From assembly GCA_022432975.1 (NCBI GenBank), contig CM039509.1:45046209-45110208 (forward strand): a stretch of 64,000 bases of DNA, in the 5' to 3' direction. Position numbers and translations under genes: made by a program. A model generated the notes under the pieces. The model was not told where the DNA came from. It ran no database searches and saw nothing but the letters and a program-made list of their open reading frames with translations. Source of the stretch: Begonia masoniana (Eukaryota; Streptophyta; Magnoliopsida; Cucurbitales; Begoniaceae). Each line of letters starts with the position of its first letter. Position 1 is the stretch's first letter. Shown here piece after piece: positions 52,884 through 64,000 of the stretch.

Positions 52884-55111
52884 ATGGAGCTCAATCTAGT
52901 TTCGTTGATCAGATCACTTTGGATTGCGGCGACACTGCCTATGCTCGTAGCTTTCTTGCCCTTCTCTTGGTTGAGACCGTTTCAAGCATCTGTGTTGGGG
53001 TTTGCCAAGAGAGGAAAGATCATGAAGTCATCTCATGTAAGTTTGGAGAACTTTTTTGTTTACTGCAGTGCTGTTCATTCCTTTTATGAAAGGAATGTCT
53101 GCTTGTTAAGAAAATCCCATAGAAGAAACGGAATGATTAATGTAACTCTATGTAGAATGATTTCTGTTAATTCAGTCCAAGAGGCAAGAAGTGAAAATTA
53201 TCGCATGTAAACTGGAATTTTCAGATTTTATATCGTCTTCATGTTGCTGAATGTTTATCCCTACGATTCCTCTCTGCAAATTTTGCATACAACTTCTTAT
53301 ACGGCATGATACACTGATGACAAATCTTGCTTTCTGGCAGAAATTCACTGTTCCACAAAAGTTCTTCTGCCACTTTTATGCGCTGGCTGTGATCTGGACT
53401 ACAATATTGCTTGTATCAACTTCGATGTATGCATATAGCCTCACTCCAGTGCTCTCGAAATCATTTGTTTATTCCACCATTACCAGCCAGTTGACTGGAG
53501 CTTCCCATTTCTTCTCCTCGCACAAATCTCCTCCAGTTCCAATGGATCAGTGGTTAATGGTTTGGCAATCAGTTTTTTCGCTTTTGTTGATGGAGATTCA
53601 AGTTTTAAGACGCCTCTATGAAACTGTATACGTCTTCAACTACAGCCCATCTGCTAGGATGCACATTTTTGGTTATCTAACTGGCCTGTAGTAAGTTTAT
53701 TTTCTAGTACATTGTATTATAACATCTCTTGTCCATTCTAATGTCCATAATTGCATATGTATCCAGTTAAACGTTGTGGTTGTTGCTTTGAAATATACTC
53801 ATGGAAATACTGCAATACCAATTTTTGTCGTATTTTAATCACTACCAATGAATTCCTCAGCTTGTTCGTTGCATACTTGTGAAAACCTTTGCCTACTGGA
53901 AGATTACTTATTAACTTCTTTTTTATTGTCCATGGTAAGTTTCTACACGGCTGCTCCGCTGTCCCTTTGTTGTAACTGCGTGGCGGAAACCTGTAAATTT
54001 ACAGCAAACTTAGTTGCAGAGTTCGTTGTCAAGGGGAAAAGGCAAATGCCAGCCATTGATTTCAATTTGTGGGAATTGTTTAATCCTTTGACAAAGCTTG
54101 GGTGGAATCAGTGGATTGGTGCAGCTATTTTTTTGTGGGGTTGGATTCATCAGCGTCGATGTCACGCAATTTTGGTTAGTCGCCTCTTCAATTATTATCT
54201 ACCACTTTATCTTAATGATTTTTTTCTCTTTTTTTTCGTGAATTGTAATCCTAAATTCATGCTCTTGCTACATTTATCTCATCTATATGTGTAAAATTTT
54301 TATTTTTGAACTGGTTGATCTTTTTTATGCTAGATCGCAATATTAATTGATTTCATTTGGAAATTGGAAGTATGATGGAGCAATATGTAGAGATATGCCT
54401 TGTATGATATTGAGATTGACTGGACCTCTGATAAAAATTGAATCATTCATAGTTAGAGGTTTTTTGTTTGATTGGTCAAATCCTAACTCAGAACATGGAA
54501 CTCATGAAAATAATAGCCAATGAGAGCAAACTATATTATTCATGGATTCAACAAATCTCTCAAGAATTGTGAAAATATCATTTTCCTTCTTTTAAATACC
54601 ACTAATGTGGTCAGTTCCATTTCTTAGGGCTCTCTTCGACAACGTCGTGATCAAAATGAAGACTACGTGATCCCTCGGGGCGATTGGTTTGAAGTTGTTT
54701 CATCCCCGCATTATCTTGCTGAGATTGTAAATCTCTCTCTGTCTCTCTCATATTAGCTACTGTCAATGTCTTTGTCTGAAATTTTAGGCATTAGGTGAAT
54801 TTTGATTGCAACTCTTTCTCACTTTCATTCTCCTTCTATCTTTGGGAACAACAATGAAGGTGATATATGCTGGTCTAGTGACAGCAAATGGAGGAGACCT
54901 TTCAGTCTGGCTTTTGTTTGCATTTGTGGTAATACTTCTCTTACTTGTAAAATCAGTCTACCTTCTTGCCTTTAGCATTTAGTTTTATTCTGTCTTCTAT
55001 GTGCAGGTTGCAAATCTTGCCCTTGCAGCAGCAGAAACACACAGGTGGTATCATCAGAAATTCGACAATTACCCACCAAATCGACGTGCCATTATTCCAT
55101 TCATTTACTAG
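52884..55111 (+). CDS. PPRD: Polyprenol reductase (SRD5A3/DFG10 homologue)
   Basis: Six exons: 52884-53036, 53341-53690, 53940-54174, 54628-54726, 54860-54928, 55007-55111. All introns are GT-AG and the phases fit. The product has 336 residues, near the roughly 340 of plant PPRD1/2. It is a multi-spanning membrane protein: hydrophobic segments at residues 5-30, 55-75, 100-125 and further on. The C-terminal steroid 5-alpha-reductase domain has the signatures [29 protein letters not shown] and the end [18 protein letters not shown]. The enzyme family reduces the alpha-isoprene unit of polyprenol (or polyprenal) to give dolichol at the ER, needed for N-glycosylation. Start chosen at the ATG of [11 protein letters not shown]; the upstream codons TTG GCG TTA are not a start. 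The hAT-like element ends about 160 bp upstream. Confidence 0.95.
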
Positions 55112-55610
55112 CTAATGACTTATCGGATCATGAAAATGTCGCGCATTTTGTTTTGTTGATGGCTGACAAATTCAATCTTCCTGGTGAATTTCTATAAAGT
55201 TACCTAGAAACACATTTCTTACTGAAGAGGTGATTTAAGTTCTAGGTTCGTTATAGCATTTAATCTTCCCGGAAGTCCAGTCGGAACTTGGATCATTTGA
55301 CAGAGATCTCTTTCCTGCAAGTTCTCGTCATTGTATTACTTAAAAAACCTTTATTGTGTAATTAATTTTAAGATTACCCAAAGTATCTGATAAAAATATT
55401 TGTTTTTAATGAAAGTTTGTATATTTGGAAGTATGCATAGAGTAATTTTGATTGCTGGAAATTCTATACCTACCCATTTCATTTGTAGTTTCTGTTCGGA
55501 CGGAGAAAATCGAACCGATCTATGGGACCCAAACTGAAAATCAATATGGTTTGGTCGGTTAACCGAATCTGTTCGGTTATTTCTTTAGTGAATTTCTCTA
55601 TTTTCTCTTC
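55112..55610. other. PPRD 3' region and hAT-like remnant
   Basis: The PPRD 3' UTR probably occupies the first 200-300 bases. 55495-55585 has CGGTTTGG / GGTTAACCGAATCTGTTCGG text like the hAT-like elements, without clear ends. Confidence 0.45.
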
Positions 55611-55619
55611 TTTCTCTCG

Positions 55620-55795
55620 TGAATTATAAAAATACACGTGGACTTGTTAAACAATGATTGATATAATTATTGTAGTAAATTAACTATTTGTAATTTAGTA
55701 TCTTAATTACAACAATCATTGTTTGACACGTTAGCGAGTATTTTTAAGACAGCAGAACGAAAGAGTAAATGTAGCATTATTCTTCTCTGAAAGCG
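55620..55795. mobile_element. MITE related to the 31214 family
   Basis: It has the inverted arms AACAATGATTGATATAAT / ACAACAATCATTGTTTGACA and the right end GAGTAAATGTAGCATTATTC. Located between PPRD and UFD1. Confidence 0.65.
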
Positions 55796-56193
55796 TGAAT
55801 TCTCTTAAAAGTACGAAGAACCTTCCTACTTTGCGTCATTGTATTATTTAAAATTTATGTTTTTCCGTCTTCCAACCTTGATTTATGTAACTAATTTGAT
55901 GGCAAAACCATTGGCTTGTTAAAAATTATTTTCATTGAAGTTTATATATTTGAAAAGATGCATAAAATACATAATTTTTTATGATGTAAAATTACTATCT
56001 TACCCATTTCATGTGTTCTCAGAGATTGATATTGATTCACTATGAGAAAGGATATTTCCGGATTTAAAATTCATCATGACGAATGTGATGGATATTTCCG
56101 GATTCAATATTGGGCCGAAGCCCAGGTGAGTGTGGGCCTAAGCCCAAGTCTAACTAGACCCGGTAATGCGTGGATCACACGCACCGTGAAGAG

Positions 56194-56201
56194 TATTTAA
56201 G
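56194..56201 (+). promoter_or_regulatory. Probable TATA box of UFD1
   Basis: TATTTAAG lies about 1 kb upstream of the start codon, followed by a CT-rich leader (56225-56320) and a GGTACC donor-like site. Most of the intervening kilobase would be a leader intron ending at GCTATAG near 57163. Inference from layout. Confidence 0.5.
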
Positions 56202-57213
56202 CTCCGCCTTAACCAAGGATCCATCATCTATCTGTTTAAATCTTGCAACTTTCTACTTCTCTCCCTTAGGTGACAATCTCAGGGAGTGGTGACGTCTTTC
56301 TATCTTCTCTTCTTCTCCACGGTACCTCTCTTTCCAAAATTCGGTCCATCAATTTTTGTTTGTTTATCTTCTATGTTTCGAATCCTCTGGTTACTGTTCG
56401 ACATTGATCTTCTATCCGATTTGTTTTTCTCCCCTTAATTCATCTGTGTTCTGAGTTAAATTGTGCTCCATTGTTGAGTAAAATATGGAGCCCAAATGAA
56501 TATGCCTGCTTTTTCTGTCTTTGAAACAAAGATTAAGCTTTTCCAGGATCAATTTGATTGACTGACTTACAAATTAAGTAATTTGGCTTTATCTGTTTTG
56601 TTGATTATAATCGCTTTTCTAGTCAACGAGAATAAATAGAGAAATTTACGCATTATGTAAGCTCCCTCTCTTTGATTTCGTTGATTTTCAGTGTCGTAAA
56701 CTTTGATTCTCGAAGAATATTTTGGGTTTTTCTCGTAAAGACGTATTATGTTAGATGGTATGTGATTTTAATTTTCTTTTTATATTGGAATGAAAACATT
56801 GACACGTCAATGTGTCATAAAAATTTTGATCTATAAGAGGTTCACCCAATATCACTCATTCTTGACTTCTTGTTTAGCTTACTATTGTTATGGCTAAAGT
56901 GAAAACAGATGGTTTTATTCCGTTCTTCCCTCGTTGGGGTTGTGGAATATGAATTCAAAGTTATTTCCTTTCTTGCTTTGCACTTCGTTTGTATAGCTAT
57001 TAGCTATACTACATTAGATGAAGCCTTCCTGTTGCCACTTTTTTATTATAATGAGACCCTTTTTATGTATATTTTGTCATCTTAGATCATTGAAGTTTCA
57101 GATATTCTAATTCTTAAAGTCAAATTTTGTTTTCTAATCTGGAAATGTGCACTTTGCTATAGGACGCTTTTGAAGTTTGATCACTTTGTGTCACATCTAA
57201 AAGCGCCCTCAAA

Positions 57214-59819
57214 ATGGTATGATTTTACTATTTCTTCCTGTTTTTCCTTATTTTTTGTTATGAGGCGTGGGTTTTTCAACTAATTTGTTGTGTTGTTATT
57301 GCCTTTATGATTTAAATAAGGTTTAGTTATAATTAGTCTTCGAATCGTGAAAAGTATTAATAAAATGTTTAGGGGGGGTACCTTGAGTCCCTTTCTGTAT
57401 AAAACTGTGTTTTTTTTTCTTCTTTTGTTGTTGTCTTAGTGCATTAATTTTAGCTATAATGGATGGTCTTACAAATGACTAATGTACTGTTTTTATTAAC
57501 ATATTTCTTATTACTTTCAAGGGGTCATACTTTAGTGTTGGAAACATTTGCTATCGTTAATTAGAAACATTAGTACCATTGCGTCATTCATTATTATGCG
57601 TATTTTATGGGCAATCCTTGTCTAAACTTGAGAAAAGAAGTGTTTCTTTAAATTATCATTGGCATCACCGCATGAGACATCCAGTAGTTTTATTAAAAAA
57701 TTATCACAAAAAGAAATGCACTGCACTACACGTCATGATACTTAATACTTTTAGGGAGAGGAGTTAGACTAGGTGGTGCAGGGTTTGATATCTGAAAAAA
57801 CTTTATGTTTCGTCACTAAATTTGTAGGAAAATATATAAACAAAGTTTGTGATCTTCACTTCCTGGTTATGCTACTAATAATCATGGCTACCATCATGGT
57901 CAAACCTTTTAGAAGTTAGAACTTTGTACTAGTCATTATTATCTCCTATGTAACCATAATAATTTACTTACTACATTTTGGGTATGTTAGTTTTTTGATG
58001 GATATGGATACCATGGAACATCGTTTGAGCAAACATATCAGTGTTATTCTGCATCATTCATTGAAAAGGTTAGCATGTTTCTCAAATCTTTTTTTTCCTG
58101 ATTCAGCTGCTGATTTTCATCGGCCTTTAAATTTTGAATTTTTCTAAGAACTTTCAATGTGACTTCTTATTCACTGCAGTGGGATAGTAGTCCTGACTCC
58201 TAACTGTTTGTGTTCATATTTATTGTCAAAAATTATTTTTTTCTCCATTGGGCATCGATTATTCTAATTCTAATTAGAGTTTCTAATTGTGTCATGCAGC
58301 CCCAAATTGAACTTGGCGATAAAAGTATGTTCTGGAACTCGCTTCATTTTAACAGTTGGGTTGTTTTAAAAAAAAATTTGGTCCATTTTTGTTTTTTTCA
58401 GTTATAATGCCTCCATCAGCCCTTGACCGTCTTGGTTAGTCCTTTTTTAACTGTAATATGAAGTATTTGCTTGCTTATTTGCTATTATGGTATGTATGAG
58501 TATGGTTACTGAATTGTAGACTAATTAAACTTGACTTTTCAGCATCGTTGCATATTGATTATCCAATGTTGTTTGAGCTTCGAAATGAGACTACTGAAAG
58601 GGTTTCTCATTGTGGAGTTTTGGAGTTTATTGCAGGAGGAAGGAATGATCTATATGCCTTATTGGGTGAGGATTTAGTTCCTTGCGTGTAATTTGATGTA
58701 TTCCACTGTTTGCTTTCTAGGACAACTGATCACCCATTTCAATTTTTTCACTATACGTCTTATTAGATGATGGAAAACATGCTTCTACAAGAAGGTGATA
58801 GAGTGAAAGTGAAAAATGTAACTCTTCCAAAGGGAACTTACGTAAAATTGCAACCCCACACAAAGGATTTTTTGGATATATCTAATCCTAAAGCAATGTA
58901 AGCTGATTTTTCTTTTCCAAATGTTATTAGCTTCTGGTTAATCAATTAAAAATTTCATTAATGCAAGTGCATGTTGGTTTAGAGTGTGTGCTCGCTTATA
59001 TTTTGCCTTTTATTTTGCAGCTTGGAGACAACATTGAGGAATTTTTCCTGTTTAACCACTGGGGATAGTATTATGGTCGCATATAATAACAAGAAATATT
59101 ACATCGATATTATTGAAGCAAAGCCTTCCAATGCCATTAGTATTATTGAGACTGACTGTGAGGTCGATTTTGCTCCTCCCTTGGATTACAAGGAACCGGA
59201 AAAGCCTACGCGCAGTCAGTCAAACAAGGCACAGCCAGGTTGATATTCTTTTTTTTTTTTTTTTTTAATTTGCAGCTGTTGTACTCTCCATCTTGATTGT
59301 TGAATATGGTAGATATGGATAAAAATTTTCTCTGTTTTTTTTATCCATCTCTTTCTTCTTACAGTTAAAGAGGCTCCACAGAGCCTGAGCCTGGATTTGG
59401 TGCTTTTACTGGGGTAGGAAGACGTTTGGACGGAAAGCCATTGAAGCATCAACCTTCACCAGTTTTTTCAAGTGGGCCGAAAGATAAGAAACCCGAGACT
59501 AGTAATCAGTGGCAATGCACAACCTTCGGCAGCATCTACCTCTCAGAACACTTCTCCTCGATCTCAGGGAAAGCTTGTGTTTGGATCGAATGTAAACCGA
59601 GTTCCTAAAGAAACAAAGGAGGTACTTTTTCTGGCCTTTGCATTATTTTGAATCATTTCTTTTTAATATCAAATTCAACATCAACCAATAGAGCTCCTCA
59701 ACAAATTAGATTCGTTAAATTTTGCGTAGACCAAAGAGACTAAACAAGATCAGCCAACGAAGAAAGAGGAGCCAAAGTTCCAGCCTTTTACCGGAAAAGG
59801 TCGATCTCTGAGAGGTTGA
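57214..59819 (+). CDS. UFD1: UFD1, CDC48 cofactor, with two apparent 1-bp insertions
   Basis: Nine coding exons: 57214-57216 (the ATG alone), 57991-58068, 58300-58324, 58402-58434, 58543-58665, 58767-58897, 59021-59238, 59382-59621, 59730-59819. The UFD1 double-psi-barrel domain is clear: [115 protein letters not shown]. The tail ends [15 protein letters not shown]. With NPL4, UFD1 helps CDC48/p97 extract ubiquitinated proteins in ER-associated degradation. Two sites break the frame, one extra G near 58635 and one extra T near 59510. Otherwise length and phases give 312 residues, close to the Arabidopsis protein. They may be sequence errors or real mutations. Confidence 0.9.
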
Positions 59820-60598
59820 TTTGGTTCATCTGCTTAAACTATGTTTTTGTGGATTTACACAGAATCACCACATCCATGGAATATTTGTGGAATGTACCAT
59901 TCAAAATGCAAGTGTAGTAGTGGATTGTCATTTCATGACACATAAATTTTATGTTTTTGAGTTGTTTTTGAATTATTGTACATGTGTTCTTATAGTAGTA
60001 TGTAGGATGGTATAGTTTGTTCCATTTTGCAGTGTAACCTCTACTGGATAAAATATTAATGCTTGCAAATCTAACCATGAAAGTTCTAAAATCTGTTCTA
60101 CGTGAAGGTGGAGAGGAAGATGATTATTTTATTTATTATTTTAATATTTTTTAAATTTGTTTTATTTGATTTAGAATCTGAGATAAGACCAAAGGATGTG
60201 ATGGCCGATGGGTTATCTCAAAATTACTCGTCCACTGTCTTGATTTCACCCCATCCAACTGACGAGATTGAAGGACTCCAACTAATTTTGATACTTCCAC
60301 AATTTGGATTTTTATTCGTACACTTAGTTCTCCAAATTCACTTTCTTTGCAATCTAGACTTCGTATTGGTGGCTCATTTTTTTCTAAATAAAGAGGAAGA
60401 TGTCCGAAACATGCCACCTAAAGACAACGAGAAAGACCATCAAAAATGTAAAATAGCTAAGCTAAAATGAGCAGTTGGTCAGATCTAGTATGCATCGTAT
60501 ATTGACGATAGTTGGAGTGAACAGCTCTTTTAGGGTTCCCGCATCTTGGATCCCTGGAGAACAGGGTCGAGATTTTTAAACATTTTTTTATAGCTTAT
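59820..60598. other. UFD1 3' region and intergenic sequence
   Basis: The first 250 bases are probably the UFD1 3' UTR. Frames at 60102-60470 and on the other strand have no family features. No further gene was supported. Confidence 0.5.
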
Positions 60599-61599
60599 AC
60601 AAAATGGCGAGGCATTGGACAAAATGGCGAGGCATTGGACAAAATGGCGAGGCATTGGACAAAATGGCGAGGCATTGGACAAAATGGCGAGGCATTGGAC
60701 AAAATGGCGAGGCATTGGACAAAATGGCGAGGCATTGGACAAAATGGCGAGGCATTGGACAAAATGGCGAGGCATTGGACAAAATGGCGAGGCATTGGAC
60801 AAAATGGCGAGGCATTGGACAAAATGGCGAGGCATTGGACAAAATGGCGAGGCATTGGACAAAATGGCGAGGCATTGGACAAAATGGCGAGGCATTGGAC
60901 AAAATGGCGAGGCATTGGACAAAATGGCGAGGCATTGGACAAAATGGCGAGGCATTGGACAAAATGGCGAGGCATTGGACAAAATGGCGAGGCATTGGAC
61001 AAAATGGCGAGGCATTGGACAAAATGGCGAGGCATTGGACAAAATGGCGAGGCATTGGACAAAATGGCGAGGCATTGGACAAAATGGCGAGGCATTGGAC
61101 AAAATGGCGAGGCATTGGACAAAATGGCGAGGCATTGGACAAAATGGCGAGGCATTGGACAAAATGGCGAGGCATTGGACAAAATGGCGAGGCATTGGAC
61201 AAAATGGCGAGGCATTGGACAAAATGGCGAGGCATTGGACAAAATGGCGAGGCATTGGACAAAATGGCGAGGCATTGGACAAAATGGCGAGGCATTGGAC
61301 AAAATGGCGAGGCATTGGACAAAATGGCGAGGCATTGGACAAAATGGCGAGGCATTGGACAAAATGGCGAGGCATTGGACAAAATGGCGAGGCATTGGAC
61401 AAAATGGCGAGGCATTGGACAAAATGGCGAGGCATTGGACAAAATGGCGAGGCATTGGACAAAATGGCGAGGCATTGGACAAAATGGCGAGGCATTGGAC
61501 AAAATGGCGAGGCATTGGACAAAATGGCGAGGCATTGGACAAAATGGCGAGGCATTGGACAAAATGGCGAGGCATTGGACAAAATGGCGAGGCATTGGA
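60599..61599. repeat. Perfect 20-bp tandem array, 1001 bp
   Basis: AAAATGGCGAGGCATTGGAC is repeated 50 times without one change. At the right end GGCATTGGA is duplicated, followed by one more diverging unit to about 61626. All six frames stay open because the unit has no stop, giving spurious 330-450 codon frames. The length is 500n+1. A short natural version probably exists. Confidence 0.95.
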
Positions 61600-61870
61600 G
61601 GCATTGGACAAAATGGCGAGGCATTGAAGTTGAGGAACAAAGTATGAGAGGGCATGTAATGTAAATTGGAATAGTGAAATGTATTTTCATCTTTTTTGAT
61701 AATTAAATGAAAAAAGATTAAAAAGAAAAAAAAAAAAAAAGGAACTTGGGCTTTCCTCAGAAGGCCCAACTGATTTAGCCTTTCCACCAGTGATTGCTGC
61801 GCTACATCAACTAAGAGCCCACCTATCTTCCGTCTCCAAGTCTCTTGCCTCGAACTTTTTGCTCGAGGAC

Positions 61871-62134
61871 ATGGCGGCGATGGCGATGCAGTGCTGCGGC
61901 GCAGTTGCAAGACGATTTGCGGTGGCGGGACAATTTTCGGTATCATCGTCGGTGGCGGCGGAAGTTGCTCCGGTTCTGTGTGGACGAGGGGATAAGAAGA
62001 CGAAGAAGGGGAAGAGATTCAAGGGCTCGTACGGAAACTCGAGGCCGAAGAAGGAGAAAATGATAGAGCGGATTAAGGACAAGGTGGAGGTTCCCAGGTC
62101 TACTCCATGGCCTCTCCCTTTCAAGCTCATCTAA
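61871..62134 (+). CDS. Mitochondrial small-subunit ribosomal protein bTHXm (S31)
   Basis: A single-exon frame of 87 codons from MAAMAMQCCGAVARRFAVAG. The first 40 residues are Ala/Ser/Arg-rich with no acidic residue before about residue 31, as for a mitochondrial presequence. The core VLCGRGDKKTKKGKRFKGSY and SRPKKEKMIERIKDKVEVP, with the terminal STPWPLPFKLI, is typical of the plant bTHX/S31 protein of the mitochondrial small subunit, which binds rRNA through its basic core. The frame is open further upstream (from 61790), but the ATG at 61871 gives the expected length. The 20-bp array ends about 245 bp upstream, within or near the promoter. Confidence 0.93.
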   Translation: MAAMAMQCCGAVARRFAVAGQFSVSSSVAAEVAPVLCGRGDKKTKKGKRFKGSYGNSRPKKEKMIERIKDKVEVPRSTPWPLPFKLI

Positions 62135-63426
62135 TTTTTGAATGCTTTGTAATTTCACTTCCCATTTTCTGATGCCTCAGTTATTGAGCTCATGGCTGCA
62201 GAGAGTTACTCTCGTAGATTCAGAATGTGTACATTAGAAATCGTTTTGATTCCATACTCAGAATTTGATTCGTAACCCATTAATCAGCTGCCAAAGTGTC
62301 TGTTTTGTGTTTGATAATCCATCATTTTATCCCTGCTTTGGTCCCCCAGAAAGGAATCTGAAAAAGTAGACAACTTTTCTTGCATCAGATTGAATAGCTT
62401 AATTGTAAAAGGGAAAATACTGAAGAGATGGGAGTTCTTATGGGTCAGCATCTTTACTAATTACTACCTGAAATAGATTAAGAGCCGCCTGTATATCGAT
62501 CTGATTAGTCCAATCAAATTTCAATGTACATTTTTTCATGAACCTGTTTCTTTTATGTCAAACGTAGGGAAGAACATAGAATAGTAGAGGGTCGGCGATC
62601 ATTAGAAATTTTCGAAAAAACACACTACATATTTCAAGGAATGAACCAGCGTCTGATCTTTATTCATGGCAGATAAAGATCCCAGTTTTTTAGCATTCTT
62701 CTCGAACCATAGTCATAAGACTACCTCGAACTGCATCATCAACTGCACCACAATCAGTGAAACTTACCAAATGATTTACTAAATCTGTAATACAACCTGG
62801 AACATTTGAATGCTACGAGTCCATATGCATAAAAGTGACAGAGAAAGAGATCAATAATAAGCTAAATGGATGGGAAGTTCTCATAACATCACGAGCCACT
62901 AGAAAACAAAACGATGAAGTTTCATGTCCCAAGTACTTATTTGCCATTTGTGAGACGAGCTACTTATTTATCACTAATTAATTAGTGTAATAATTAAGAT
63001 ATTTTAATTTATCGATATGTCAATAGGTAAAATAAGACTGTAGAATTATAAACTTATCATTACAATTCCAAATTTGATAGGAACTCAAATCTTGAATGTT
63101 TCATCATTTTGCACTTAATGGTTCCTTCGTTCTTAAATCAAATTGTCACACGGCAGTTCTTGCCGTAAGAAATTTTGGTGTCCTTATTTGTTGAATTTGA
63201 TCAAAATGACAGACTCCAATATGCTGTAAAACGTTAGTTTCTGTTATGTGCACTTGCTTTGTATAGTGCAAAGAAACAGCATCTGATCAGAAAAACTATC
63301 ATTCTCTCCCAATGGAGTTTCATTTAGACAACATTTTATGATCCACGTCCTTCTGTGTGCTGTTTCTTTGAGAGGATGGGTTCTTATTGTTATGCAAAAT
63401 CATAAAACCAAAGTACAATATTTCCC
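62135..63426. other. Intergenic, nothing recognised
   Basis: bTHXm 3' UTR followed by sequence without a supported gene, RNA gene or transposon end. Confidence 0.5.
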
Positions 63427-63582
63427 CATCTAAATAAAGTAGGTTTTACGTGAAGAAGATCTGAGTCAGCATGTTTTATTCGATATGGATAGGAAAAGAA
63501 CTCAACTTGGTATTCTTAATAAAATAGATAAATCAGAACCAAGTCAAGATAATATGGATCAACCCCTTCTTCTTATGCCAAA
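63427..63582 (+). repeat. Dispersed coding-like fragment, copy 2
   Basis: Related to 35428-35572. In one frame it reads RKRTQLGILNKIDKSEPSQ and continues to LLLMPK, open over about 50 codons. Source not recognised. Confidence 0.55.
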
Positions 63583-63624
63583 GGTACTTAACACCATTTC
63601 TTAATGAAGCTGAAGTTACCTTTA

Positions 63625-64000
<376 letters not shown>

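Noticed and set aside
59021..59621. Extra frameshift at the start of UFD1 exon 8
   Set aside because: Using the acceptor CACAG at 59381 instead of the one at 59364 keeps the frame and the usual length.
60588..61946. Six long repetitive frames on both strands
   Set aside because: The 20-bp unit has no stop in any frame. No protein family is visible.

Overview
The window is nuclear DNA from a flowering plant, most likely a eudicot. It is AT-rich, its genes have short introns with GT-AG borders, and it carries Ty3/gypsy chromovirus (Tekay/Del-type) retrotransposons, MITEs, Mutator-like foldback elements and typical plant genes: SAUR, group I bZIP, BASIC PENTACYSTEINE, polyprenol reductase, UFD1 and mitochondrial ribosomal protein bTHX. 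Nothing bacterial, no CRISPR array and no tRNA or rRNA gene was seen.

Layout. 1-27.3 kb is nested retrotransposon DNA. A decayed plus-strand Tekay-type element (gag-pol plus 3' LTR, 1-8497) abuts a truncated reverse transcriptase of a second element (8498-9728), followed by a 100-N scaffold gap. To the right lies a plus-strand LTR ending at 24642. It is interrupted by a solo LTR (10352-12363, 5-bp duplication GTATT) and by an almost complete minus-strand element (12983-23180, 5-bp duplication CTCGG). That LTR in turn abuts a pair of inverted LTR copies (24643-26185) with a tRNA-Asp-type primer site. 27.3-35 kb holds MITEs, a 1.2-kb foldback Mutator-like element with a perfect 9-bp duplication, a SAUR gene and another short Mutator-like element. 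36-62 kb is gene-rich: a doubtful small minus-strand gene, a bZIP29/30-type factor (minus), a BPC factor (minus), polyprenol reductase (plus), UFD1 (plus) and bTHXm (plus), with more MITEs between them. The window ends inside a GT dinucleotide tract.

The genes are independent housekeeping or regulatory loci, not a functional cluster. PPRD acts in dolichol synthesis for glycosylation in the ER. UFD1 is a CDC48 cofactor in ER-associated degradation. BPC and bZIP are transcription factors, SAUR is an auxin/growth-type protein, and bTHXm belongs to the mitochondrial small ribosomal subunit.

The most important observation concerns the sequence itself. Four perfectly periodic tracts (period 1, 3, 20 and 96 bp) measure exactly 1501, 2001, 1001 and 1001 bp, that is 500n+1. 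Two have short duplications of flank sequence where they end. One breaks the bZIP reading frame and another accounts for the length difference between two LTRs of one element. I read this as an assembly or gap-filling signature rather than biology, and it should be resolved before any repeat-expansion claim is made. The most interesting candidate biology is a conserved splice-donor plus stable tetraloop hairpin found in all five Tekay-type LTR copies, and a foldback Mutator-like family whose members share their interior but not their ends.
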